Source of the DNA: Zygnema cylindricum
Taxonomy: Eukaryota; Streptophyta; Zygnematophyceae; Zygnematales; Zygnemataceae
DNA: 64,000 nucleotides
Assembly (NCBI GenBank): GCA_037447655.1
Contig: JBBHKE010001022.1
Coordinates: 126,001-190,000, forward strand
Reading direction: 5' to 3'
The stretch's first letter is position 1. Every line of letters starts with the position of its first letter. The notes beneath the pieces were generated by a model. It saw nothing but the letters and a program-made list of their open reading frames with translations, searched no databases and was not told the origin of the DNA. The position numbers and the translations under genes were made by a program. Positions 9,010 through 21,000 of the stretch are shown here, piece after piece.

Positions 9010-11816
9010 GGCCAATGGGAGAATAGAAAAGAGGATCGAAACAAGACTAGGAGTACTGGTGGAGGAGAATGTACGCGTGGGAAAGGAAACGGTTTCAAAA
9101 ATATTATATGTACATATATATATATATGGCAGACTTTAAAAGCGTGGACTAGGAGAGAGGGAGGGAGGGGCGTTCCTATTTCTAGTGGGAGTCGGAAGCT
9201 GAGAATGTTACCTTTCAATCGCAACCGTCCGATGAACAGTCGGACAAGTGTGCACGGAAACGACGCTTTCACGGTGAAAAAATCGTTTAATGTTCGCAGT
9301 TTCACTGGCCGTTATTGGCGGCATTGACTCGACCAGTTTTGACTTTAGGCGCAGGCGTTTCGCCTAGACAAGAGCTCAAATCCACCGACGGGATAATAGC
9401 AAGGGGGAGACTGCCACGTGGAAATCAATATGACACGTCACCTCAATGCTGTAAGCGTGGCGAATATGTGGAGGCCGACGTGAGGATCCAAGCACTAGGG
9501 CCACGTAAGGGGCTGTGAGAATCTCATAGAATCCCGTAAAAAAAGCATGAGGGGGAGGAATATATTGACGGACGGGAATCTGCTGTACCCCCGGGAATAG
9601 CTTTAACACGGATTTTATTGCCCAGATTTGTACAGACGACGTTGTACAAAACTTTTGCAATCCTTGCTGACGTACGCAGTCGTGCATGTAGAATATCAAT
9701 TCGCCTCTGTTTGACCACTTTGCCTCGTGGATGAAACTATATTGCCAGCTGTCACAAGTGCTTTTAAGGAGATCAATATTTTGCGTCTCATTTCATATCG
9801 CCGCGTCCAAATATTTTTTCAAAAAAAGGATCGCGACAACTACGTGGAATCCTATGAGCCGACATGTGTACACGTGTGTACGCTCGTGAGGCTCGACGTG
9901 GCTTTCTGGATATTTTTTCAATCTATATATTTTCACAGGCGACAAACGTTTTGATCGCAATAGTTTGTTTCGCACGTATTATACAATTGGCGATTTAGAT
10001 TTTTAGGGTGAACCTCCATCAGGCGAAAAGTGAGCTTCATGACTGGAAAAAAGTACATTTTTGTACAAGGCCAGCTCATTTTCGTACAGGACCGTACTGT
10101 TTTTTTTATAAAACATGATTACTGGAGATTCGTCAAGATTCTCCAAACTTTTGGGTGAAATTTTTTACCGTCCGATTTTGAATTTTCGAAGCAAAAGCTC
10201 CTTCTGTCCAGTATGTGGCAAGTCTCCTCAACTGTCCTCAGGAGGAGACTTGCCAGATACTAGACGTGTCTATTGGTACACTTGGAAACAAAAAGGTATC
10301 ATCCACGGCGGACGAGCGATGACGACCTCACAATTGCCAAAGACCACGTGCCTTCGTACAGGGCGAATTTGAAAGCGGCGAAAAAATCTTTGACGCAGGA
10401 TATCTCTCTGACGACTCTTTGTGGAAAGGACTTTGCGTACAAAACATAATGGCAAACGATAAAGTACAAATTTTCATTTTGAAAATGATTTCGAAACGGT
10501 TGGTACAACGAAATGACAAGAACGTACAAATTGTACATTCGCGTAGCGCTGCTAGATAAATCTGCGTTCGTCCGTACATACGCCGTTTAAATTTTGTGCT
10601 ATTCGAATTTTTTAATATTCTCGGCCGGTTGAACAAGATCCTACGTGGTTCCAATCGCAATGCAGCACGTTAATTGGTGCCTCGTTGGCACAACCTGATG
10701 GCGGAGTGATACAAATATTACCAGTAAACGTCTCCGTACGATTACTGGAAATGCCTGATGGAGGTTCGCTCTTAGACGTGATTTGTTTTTTTACATATAC
10801 GTTTTTGTAATTCCGTACGATAAAGTCCATAATTAGTTAATAACTGTACCTTCTATTTTCAAAAAACTCGTTCGTAGTATCGTAGGAAAACATTTGTAAA
10901 AGGCATTTCAGTATGTGGAATAGCAAGTTAAAGTGCCGGTTTTATTGTAGTATATTTTACTAAACGCGTATAATACGCTTACAGGATAGATAGTGGTGCG
11001 TATCAATTCAAACGACGGATGCGGTTTGGCGACGTCCGTCAGCACAGTGCTCGAAATAATATGCCGGTCCAAATACGACATTTGTGATGCAACGTGGGGA
11101 TACGATGTCACCCAAGTGATGCAAGAAATTATGTGCAATAGATCACATTAGCAAGTACACCAATGTCCAAAATTCGTACAGACATGGTACGATTTGAAAG
11201 AAAATAGTGCTCGAATTACAGTTTCGCGCGACATTGAAATACAAATGCTCCGTTATTTTGTAGTTTGGGGTTCATTCGAGCGATCAAAGTCCTTTCGCGC
11301 GTCTGCTTAACTTTTCTTTATCCAACAAAGCTGGGGTTTTTACTTTTTTTGTAGTTTGTACGCTTTAATTTTTGAAAATGACACACACCAAAGACTACCT
11401 AGAGCCAAATTAACAGTATTTTTACACAAAACAGAAAACATACCCCAAACGAGAAATACGGCACTGTTTGGACCATTTAGTGATTGAAATGGTTAGGTGT
11501 AAAAGGCCTAAGTCATCGGAAGTTCAGGGTTTATTTCTTTATACATGAATTAGAAAGCATGGGCCGAGAATATTCACATCTGTGCTGACAGCGGTAAAAA
11601 CAAAGTCATAAGCAAATCCATAACGAGCATAACAACGCATGACTTCTCGTTCTTTCTTTACAGGCCCATTGTGCGCCGTTTTGCTTCAAACCAAGCACTA
11701 ACAATCAAACAATAACTTCTTTCCTACAACTATGTCCATAACCCCCGTGCTATCATCACTCATCACCTACACCTTTCACTATTTAAAGAGCATTTTAAAA
11801 AGTCTAAACTGCCAAC
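9010..11816. other. Long intergenic stretch
   Basis: No recognisable gene. Contains GTAC-rich words (CGTACAG, TTGTACAA), CACGTG/GCCACGTGG words and a strong hairpin at 10216-10255. The part next to 9010 would be the promoter of the small hydrophilic gene; I see no convincing TATA box. The part at 11300-11816 lies downstream of the chromo-barrel/RING/PHD gene and probably holds its 3' UTR. Confidence 0.4.
10216..10255. repeat. 14-bp perfect-stem hairpin
   Basis: Arms 10216-10229 (TGGCAAGTCTCCTC) and 10242-10255 are perfect complements with a 12-base loop. No flanking gene explains it. Confidence 0.7.
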
Positions 11817-12035
11817 TCATGTGACGCTAGGCCTCGCGCGCCAAGTTCCAAGGTACTGCTCTGCCAATTTCCTGACAGAGGCTCCTTCCTTAATCAAAAA
11901 CTCAGCTGATTCTGTGCCTCGATGGTGCTGTAAAACCTTCGAGGCTGTCTTTTCCACCGCCCACTTGCATTGCTCAACAGTGACGACTCCACTTCGTACT
12001 AACGGCTTCAAATACTCCTTTACATAGCTTTTCAC
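11817..12035 (-). CDS. Exon 11: conserved C-terminal block and stop
   Basis: 72 residues: VKSYVKEYLKPLVRSGVVTV, EQCKWAVEKTASKVLQHH, FLIKEGASVRKLAEQYL. This helical block corresponds to the C terminus of At4g10930-type and PHRF1-type proteins. Acceptor AGGCAG; stop TGA at 11819-11817. Confidence 0.8.
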   Translation of the reverse strand: MKSYVKEYLKPLVRSGVVTVEQCKWAVEKTASKVLQHHRGTESAEFLIKEGASVRKLAEQYLGTWRARPSVT

Positions 12036-15000
12036 CTGCCTCACCCAACAGTTTTTTGCCCAGTGTTACAACAATTATCAACCGCCTTCTGACTCTATCC
12101 ACCAAGCTACAACCCACGATCAAACAATGACACAATCAGCAAATTTTCGGCCATGTTACAACAATTATCGACTCCTTTTGACTCTATCCACTAAGCTACA
12201 ATCTACGATCGACAAATAAGCTTATTTTAAGTGTGCAACAGGTTGTTAGTTTGCCCACCTTCTCCTGGACACTCCAATTTCTGCTGCTGTCATCCTTCAT
12301 GGTTTTCAAGTTGCTCTCATCGAAAGTTTTTTTCACCCGGTGATCCTTTTGGGACACTTTTGCTGCCTCTGAATCTCCTTTCGCATGCTGCTCTCGCTTC
12401 TTTTCAACCTTACTCCCCTTCTTTGTTTTCTCATCCAATAATACACAATTTTCACGGGGAAATTTCACTGATGGAAGGGGGTTGGTCTCTGTCCAGGTTT
12501 CCTCCCGCCACTCTTCCATTGCTAAACTGTGTTGCAAATCGATCTCTGCTCGCACTTTCTCCATACGTTTTTCAATATCTTCAATATCCTCCTTGGTTTC
12601 AAGACCACATTTTCCCTGTTTACTTTCTGCCGTCTTCGATTCTTCCTCTTCGAGATTACGGCAATCGGCAACATCTAGGACGGGAACAGAAGGATTTGAG
12701 CTTAAATTCTCAACCACATCGGTAGAAGTTGAAGGACCTACCAAATCTCGAGAAGGAGAGGACGCAGGAGAGTCTGGTGAATGCGTATCCAGAGGCTCTA
12801 ACTCTGTCTCAGGAGCCTCTAATTTTGATTTAGGGGCTTCTGACTTTCCCTCAGGAGCCTCTAACTTTGTCTCAAGAAGCTCTGATTTTATCTCATACGG
12901 CTTTGTCTCTGTCTTACAAGTCTCTATATTTGTCTCAGGAGCCTCTAACTTTGTCTCAAAAGGCTCTGTTTTTATCTCGGGCAGCTCAGATTTCGCCTCA
13001 GAATTACAATCCCCACTCTCTCCCAATGGCAACAAATCCCCTCCATCATCATCCCGGATGGGAGAAGATCCCACAAGCCCTGTCGCCACCAATGCTCTTT
13101 CCACCACCAAGCTCTCCTCTCTCCGCTTTCCCGCCTCACCTTCTCCCTCTCCTGTATCTAAGACCTCCTGTATCTCCACCTTAACCTCACTCTCTGCCCG
13201 CGCTAGAGCCCGGGTGGAAAGAGAGAGGTACTGCCCCTTGGTGGGAGACTGACGGAATATTTCTGACTCGGATGTCACGGCCTCCTTTACTGCCGCCTCA
13301 CATTGTAGATTGCGACCCAAGGGAGACCTGAGCCGCCTTAAATAAAGCTCCACCCAGCGGGACAGGTAGACCTGGTAGAGGCAACCACCCTTCTGATAAG
13401 GAGGGAGGAGGGAGGAGGGAAGAAGATGAGACTGCACCTGGCGGATTGGGGTGGGCACTCGACTGCGCAGGTTGAGGGGAACAATGGGCCGCATGTCATC
13501 AGGGAGGGCGACCTGCAAATTTTTATTTAACCATAGTTACCTGTCAAAATTTTCAGATTGTGAAGAAGATACATTCATTTCCGGAAGTGAATTCTGAGAT
13601 GTGTTCAAAAAAGGCACACAAATTTTAGTTTTGAGATGCCCAAACGGCCATACTTCACGTAGTTGTGAGAAACAGAATCCATATTTTCACAGCTGAAGAG
13701 TCATGAAAGGACTCTTCAGAACCATCTTTGGTGAAATAGTTGGCTCTACAATTGCAGTTTATAAAAATAATATTCAGGATACGCATCAGATGTTGAATAT
13801 GAAAGTTGTAGAAGAAATGAGGTAAAAAAATTGGATCCTTGTTTCAAGTTCCAGATCAGAGAAATGATTAAAGTAAACACCAAGTAAATGAGAATGTGCA
13901 GAACATTAGCAATCCTACTAACACGACATTTTTTAAAATGCAAAATAATGAAAGCGATAAAAATCACACGACAACCTGAAAGACATTAACAGGTTCCCCC
14001 CAAAAGGAAAAACCCACACATTAACTGCATAGGAACTAGGATATACACCAATAATTTCAGCTCTGCATTTAGATTCAATTTCGATTCGTGCACCATAATT
14101 CGCAATGTGGACACTATATTCCTCTACTGGCTTCTCACCAAGCATCGAAATTCGCTTTTCTCGTTGGAGGTTGTGGCTCCACCACTTTTCGCATGAACAG
14201 AGGGCTTCTGATTTTTGCTGCCATGGCTACCTACTCCCCCGCCTTTTCTTGCAAGAAGCTCCATAGCTTTTTTTCTGCGTGCCTCTCTCTCCTTGTCCAC
14301 AGTGCTCCTTCCTCCCTCAACAGAGCTCTTCTCAACTATGGCTGTCGAAACAGGAGTAACCACTGAGGTAGCCGTGGCCTTCTCCGACACTCGAGCTCTC
14401 TTGTTGCCTAAGACCAAAATATTGTCTCCTCCAGATTTTTCATCCTTTTTAACATCGTTTTTTGCAGGTATTGTTTTCACTTGGGCATTCGGTGTGCTCT
14501 TACTAACTGATCGCTGTGTACGTTCTAATAGAGGGGTGACTGACAGGCATGCTTCTGGTTTTGAAACATTATCTGGAGTCTCCAGAGTTTTTTTACCTCC
14601 ATTTGCCAAATCAGCTCTGACACATATGACTTCAGGTTCTCCTATGTCGGATATAGCCCTACATTCTTGCGATTCTGTCATGCTCTCCATATGTACAACA
14701 GTTTTCTCTGTCCCTTCTCTTAATTCTACAGAATTTTTGTTTGCCTCCGTCTCCACGCCTAAGGGTGTCACCTCTGGAAATAACTTTATATTTGGAATTA
14801 AGGATCCATCCTGTGTCTCTAAAATGCTAAGCAGATTTGCACTGTCTTTAGAGAGCTCTATCGTCCGACATGCCTTCTCCTGTAGTTGTTTTTCTGGACT
14901 CAGACTTTCATTACCAACGCAAATTTCACCTTCCAAGCCTCGTTCATTTTGGAACTTTCCCTTTGAAGTTGCGACTTCCTCTTGTGACTCCATCATCGAA

Positions 15001-18000
15001 TGCTCCTGCATTTTAACCTCTACGTTTCCTTCTTCCTCTTGATTCTGGGCTCCCAAGCTTGCCTCCCCTTGTTGTGAATTTACTATTTCTCCTCCCTCTT
15101 CGTGGGAATCAGGCTTCAAAACTACAGTCACATCTCCCAACTCTGTGTGCTCCCTTTTCCGTCCTCGTTTATCCGTTATTGGAACAGCCCCTCCTAACTC
15201 TCCAGAAACTGTACCGCCCTTCTCTCCCATACAGTTCTCCTTAACTAATTCCACTAAATCCACCTGCTCTTCTTTGCCCTTATTGTTCACTTTTTGTAAA
15301 CCTTGGCAAGCTGTTCTTTCCAAAGATGTATATTTCTGTTCTTTTTTAGGTAGGGAAAGCGTTTTCTCAACCTTTTTTTGTATCGTGCTTCCACCAGCAA
15401 CACAAGATGATCCCGAAGCTCTCTCTCTTTGTGCTTTTTCTCTCAGCACTTTTCTTTTCCAAAATTCAATGTCCCAATCTCTATCATACATATTCAACCC
15501 TCTACCTCTTGCATACAACTTCTTGGCAAGATTTTCTCTCACTTTATCTCCAAATTTACTAGTGCGACTCGGTTTCCCATGCAATTGTCCCACACCTGTT
15601 CTAACCAGCCCTTCTTCCTGCCGTTGTTTCTCTTTTAATCTTGCCACTGCTCCTCGATAAGCTGTGAGAAATTTCTCGTCAGACACATCCACCGCCTCCA
15701 AGCTTTGCCCAGCCCCATACCCGGCAGCCTTAATTCTGTCTTCCCGTATCCTTGCTATAACCGACCTTCCGATACTTTCTTCCTGATCATCTTCTCTCTT
15801 CAATATTTTGCGCCAACGGCAACTCCCCATCTGCTGACTAATCTGCTGTTCGTCCTTTTCTGCGCCAGCTGTTGCCCACGATGTTCCGGGCTGGCAGTCT
15901 GCCAGCTGACGAACAGGCAAGGAGTTGCCAGGTGTCGAGCAGCTGTCACCCTCCTTGAATGAACCTCCGGTTATAGAAGGGCGTTTCCTCGACCTACACA
16001 TACGATTTTAGATGGAATGGAAACATATATTTCACATTAGAGAAGGCCAAGCAACATACATGGGCACCAGATTATGGTTTTTTGGAGGAGATGAGGAGAA
16101 CCAAACAAAATGGTAAATGACAACAAGGTCTAGAAACTAAAGCAATATCACAAATAGAACACAGAGCACCACACAAAACACAAAAAGATGGCAAATATTC
16201 ATGACAACAACCATGAATACTAGGAGACAGGGAGCGTATTATTCACAGAAAATTAGTGTTGTGTATCGGTAAAAAAATTATCGCGATAGCACCGATACCG
16301 ATAGTACCGATACCGATAGTTCGAACGGTCATTTCGGTCGGTACCGATAAGTTATCGGTTATCGAACGGTCAGAGTTCCCGATATGTCGGTCCGAGACCA
16401 ACAGATTCCATATCGGCGATAACTTTAAAAAAATATAATATGCATACAATAGCACTTTATAACATACTGTATTATATTATTGACTTTATACAGCGTGGCA
16501 TGCCACGTATAAGAAACTGTTCTGTATCTGTTTAACTGATATTTATTACGGACAGCGCAGCACATAAACGTTGACAAATTTAAAACAATACTTTATAGTT
16601 CTAAAACTATAGTACCGAAACGAAAATATTAAATTACGTTGTATATTTGTAAATCAAACTTTTTCGAAAAACAGACGAACAGACGAAGAGAGCAGACGAA
16701 CACAGACGAACACATCAGTCAGACTGCCGCCATTTACTGCCACCATGGAAGTGATATAAGGGCGTAACTAACCTTGCAAAAAAAAATAACAGTCAAAAGG
16801 ACATTCTGGACGGGTATGGGAGCGTGAACCCAAGTAAAACCCCCTTAAATTGGAAATAATCAAGGAAATATCGCGATTTTTTACCGAAATCGGGGGGAAG
16901 GGGGTCCGCGGCGCGTCCGGGGAATAACACGTACAGTTGAGTGTCCTGGCCGTACATTTATCTGAACGGTCCGTACAGTTATCGCTGATAGTTATCGATA
17001 TCGGTCTTATCGCCGATAAGCAACCGATATTATCGGTTAATTATCGGTGATAACACCGACAACGATATATTGTACCAATATATCGATTATCGGCAACCCG
17101 AAAAAAGGCCCATATCGGTTATCGGCAAATCCTTACCGATACACAACACTACAGAAAATACACTAAACAGCTGCTAACGGACTCCACAATAACAGAAAGT
17201 ACCATTGAGAGTTATGCCTGGGTATTCCCAATTTTCTGTTTGTATTCAATTTTCTAATTAGATTCATCAGAACGCAATTTGAATGAATTGTCAGTGAATC
17301 AGAAAGCTTTCTCTGTTCCCCCGACCTTGGTCACTGGCATAGATCTCCACAAATCTTGTTAAACAGAGCAAAGGAACCCTACTCTACTTTGCCACATCAA
17401 CATCAAATGCAGGTTGATTCAAGAATTTTGGTTTCCGGCAGCCACGCCATAAAAACAAAAAGAAAAGACGGCAAACTTCCACAAACCCAGGTTCAACAAC
17501 ACTTCAGTAAAATTGCCAAGAGTGAGACATGATCACTACAGCAAAGGGTGCATCAATATTTATCAAACACGATGAAGATTAAGAGTTATATATTCAGATA
17601 CTTCAAAATAAAAGTTCTCCAAACTAAAATCTCAAAAATTTCCTCAGACAAGCAAGTAAGCTTGCCAGTCATCTGTTTTACTTTCATATAAAAGCTTACC
17701 AGTCAGTTGAAACCAATTGTGGTCGTTTCCGTTTTCCTTCGAGCCTTACACGCTCATCTCTGTTTTCTACAGCTGCCGGCCTTCCTGCAAAGGGAGTGTT
17801 ATCTACTGGCTTCAATTCATCTGTCATAAAAGGTTGCTTTTCCTCCTCGCCCGTTTCAACCATTTCAACATCTACAGTTTTTTTGTTTGACTTATCCATA
17901 TTTTCTTCAGCCACTCCAGTTTCATCCAATTCCTTTTTGGCTTCCGCATCATAAGTGTCATCATCGGGATTCTCTAAATCCCCTACGCCCCCATTGGTCC

Positions 18001-21000
18001 CTCGTCTAGGGCTGATGCTAGACTCTTGTTTTGATTTCACGGGTTCCTCAATTATTCTTGAAGAAGCCATCTCTTGCCTAGCTGCTGGATCCTCTTCTCT
18101 CGGTTCCTTTCCATCACTCTGGTCCTCATTTGGCTTTGTCTGTATCCTCAAGTCCTCAGTTATTTCCACATTGCAAATATGACTGCCACAATTGGTCCCT
18201 TGTCCAGGGCTGATATAAGACTCTAGTTTCGTTTTCATGGGTTCCTCAATTATTCTTGAAGAAGAAATCTCTTGTCCTGCTGCTCTATCCTCTTCTTTCC
18301 CATCACCCTGGTCATCATTTGGCTTTGTCTGCATCCTCAACTCCTCATTAACTTCCACGTTGTGACTATGACTACCACCAACCCTTTCTGAATTCCCACC
18401 ATCCTCATCGGTTCCTTGGGAACCAAAACTGGCAATTTTACTCCCCTCAGTTGTCACAAGTCCCTCACTCGTCCCAGAAGAAAAAAGTCCCTGTTGTTTT
18501 GTTGACTCCTCTCGTGGCGTCCCTCTATTGTCATTTAGTTTCACTTCCTCGCAAGTTGCCATACCTCTTGTCTTTGCCTGATTTGGTTCTATAAACGAAG
18601 TGCCCTCCTCAGCAATTCCCATATTTCCTCCAACGCTGTTTTTCTCTTGCGTACAACTGAAACTGCCGTCCACGTTTTCAATTTTCTCTCTTGATTCGAA
18701 GAAACGACGACTCCCATCTTGTGCGGTTTCTTCTGTCCTCTCTCCCACCGGACTCTCTCTAGTGTCTCTCTGAGCTTCAAGCTGTTGCTCTTCTCCAATG
18801 GATGTTTCCTCCCTAGCCTCGAAGTGTAAATCGAGAATGTTCCTGCTCCCAAGTAGATTGGCCACAGCTGCGGCAATACTGCCGAGTGTCTGCGTTGGAG
18901 ATAAAACATCTCGCGAGTTATTGATTGCAAAGGTGTCCATTGACGGCTCAGATCGATTTACATCTCTCTGATTAATTATACCTGACTGGGTCGAAGAGTT
19001 GGGAAAACCGGTTTCAGTTTCTCTTTGAGAAGGAGGCTGGGCAGTACAGCGAGGACAAATCCAAATTGCGTTGGAGGAATTATTAGTGTCAAAACCAACA
19101 CAGGCAGCATGATACCTGCAGCAAACGCCAATCAAACGTTGGATATAACTATTCATAAATGCAGAAAACAAGTTAAAAACAATTGTAGCGCAACAGGTTA
19201 TGAACAAAAAGCACTCCTGGCCTAAGAATCATAGGGTTTAAAAGAATTTACACATTTATCAAGACAAGAATGTATGCTATCAGTGTTTGCCAACCCAAGA
19301 TAGCCAGGCATATGCATTATCCTATCTTTGGCAAAACCATGAGTAGGAATTGAAGAGCATGGGTAGCAATGTCATATACTTCTCCCTGCATCTTCATTGC
19401 CAGTCGATATTTATTTCTATACAATACTTAATTAGCTTAAACAACTTTGCAAACACTCTCTATGAAAAAGTTGGCATCAAAGGATGTCAACCTTGAAAGG
19501 CTGTCTCAAATAAGAGGCAGATGGATATGGAACCTTAGAGACCAAGAGTGGGACCAATGGTTACTGTAATCGTTATCACTATCAGCAGAGAACTGATTCT
19601 GTCCAAGCAGGAGAAAATGGAAGATTTTTGCATTCATTTGGGTTCCAGCCTAAGGACAAGTTGGAATAAATCTCTTGACTAATGGTGAACGCCCATAAGC
19701 ATTTCCAAATTAAAACGGTCTATCCCCTCCCTTCTCTTCCTTCCACCAATGAGTTTTCACATAGGCCGATGCAATTACTCATGAAGCACTTTGTCTCGCT
19801 AACATACTACCACAACTGCTGACATCAGCCATCGGAGCCTGTATAAAGCTTCTTACCAATTTGAAGTAGGGAAAGTTGGATAACTATGTAGTCTTGGAAA
19901 TCCTCAGGGGCACAAAAAAGTGGCACAAAGCATTCACAATCTTTTGGATCCCATCAAATCCTCTGCATGTCTGTGAGTCTGCCTGAAAAATTAAATGCTA
20001 ATCCTTTCCACAATTTCTCGACCAGACCTGTCTCGCCCTTTCTTCCATGCTCACCAGCGATCACAGCTGTCGCATCCCACTGATACCTCCCCTGATTCCT
20101 CTCCCTCCTCCTCCCCTCCTGACCGAACCAAGCAGGCGGAGCCCTCCAGGCACTCCACAGCGTCTTCGTCGATGTAGTACGACGGAAAATAGAAGGGCAA
20201 TGAGTCATCATAGTACACACCTCGCTGGTCCCTGTTCCCACGGGCCTCCTCCCTCCCTCCCTAGTCATATAAGAAGGCATATATACATTAATGGCATCCA
20301 TCTGAAGATATTCCATCTAGTCATAATAAAAAAGGCATATATACATTAATGGCATCCATCTGAGGTATTCCATCTTCTAAAGTGCACTTTTTCGGAAAGT
20401 CGTCTTTGAGTTCTGAAAAGAGCAGTGCGTGGTTTTAACAGCAACAAAGGAGAGGATAAGTGGGCGAACAAGCTGATGAGAAAATAGGCAAATGGTACAT
20501 TGAGTCCACCTTTCGTCTACAAGGACACTGGAGGGCAGCACGGAAGCTTCCTTCTGCGAGTGTCCTGAAAGAGGGAGCCGTGAGATAAAACGAAATCTGC
20601 GTTTACAGAGTGGACAGAGGTTGGCCACTGTGGCCCACTCCTGGATGCATGAGAAGCAGTACCTGAATTACAGGGAGAAATCAGCTGTGATTTAGAAGGA
20701 TTGTTGGAATGCACTACATTACATCACATGTCGCCAACACATAAAAGTTGCAAATATTATACTTGAGGATGGGTTGAAAGCACCCGCAGAAACAGGAGCC
20801 AGGCAACACCTTGACAAGAAGGCCTCTTTAATGCAATACCAGCTATTTAAGTCACCTAGCTTGAGGCCAATCACACTCACCGCTTGAAAGAAACAACCTG
20901 CTTCTTAACTGCTTATTAACTGCTTCTTTTCCTAGCTACCTTTATCCTAGCTATAAAATTATTATGCATTACCTGCAATTTCTCCTCATCACTTGTCATC

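Noticed and set aside
8978-9305. Minus-strand frame upstream of the small hydrophilic gene
   Set aside because: Different frame, low-complexity and hydrophobic; probably promoter or 5' UTR.
12231-13252. Plus-strand open frames over the repeat-rich exon
   Set aside because: They mirror the minus-strand exon, which has matching splice phases and conserved ends.
14215-15660. Plus-strand open frames of 171-275 codons
   Set aside because: Antisense shadows of the 1.85-kb exon on the minus strand.
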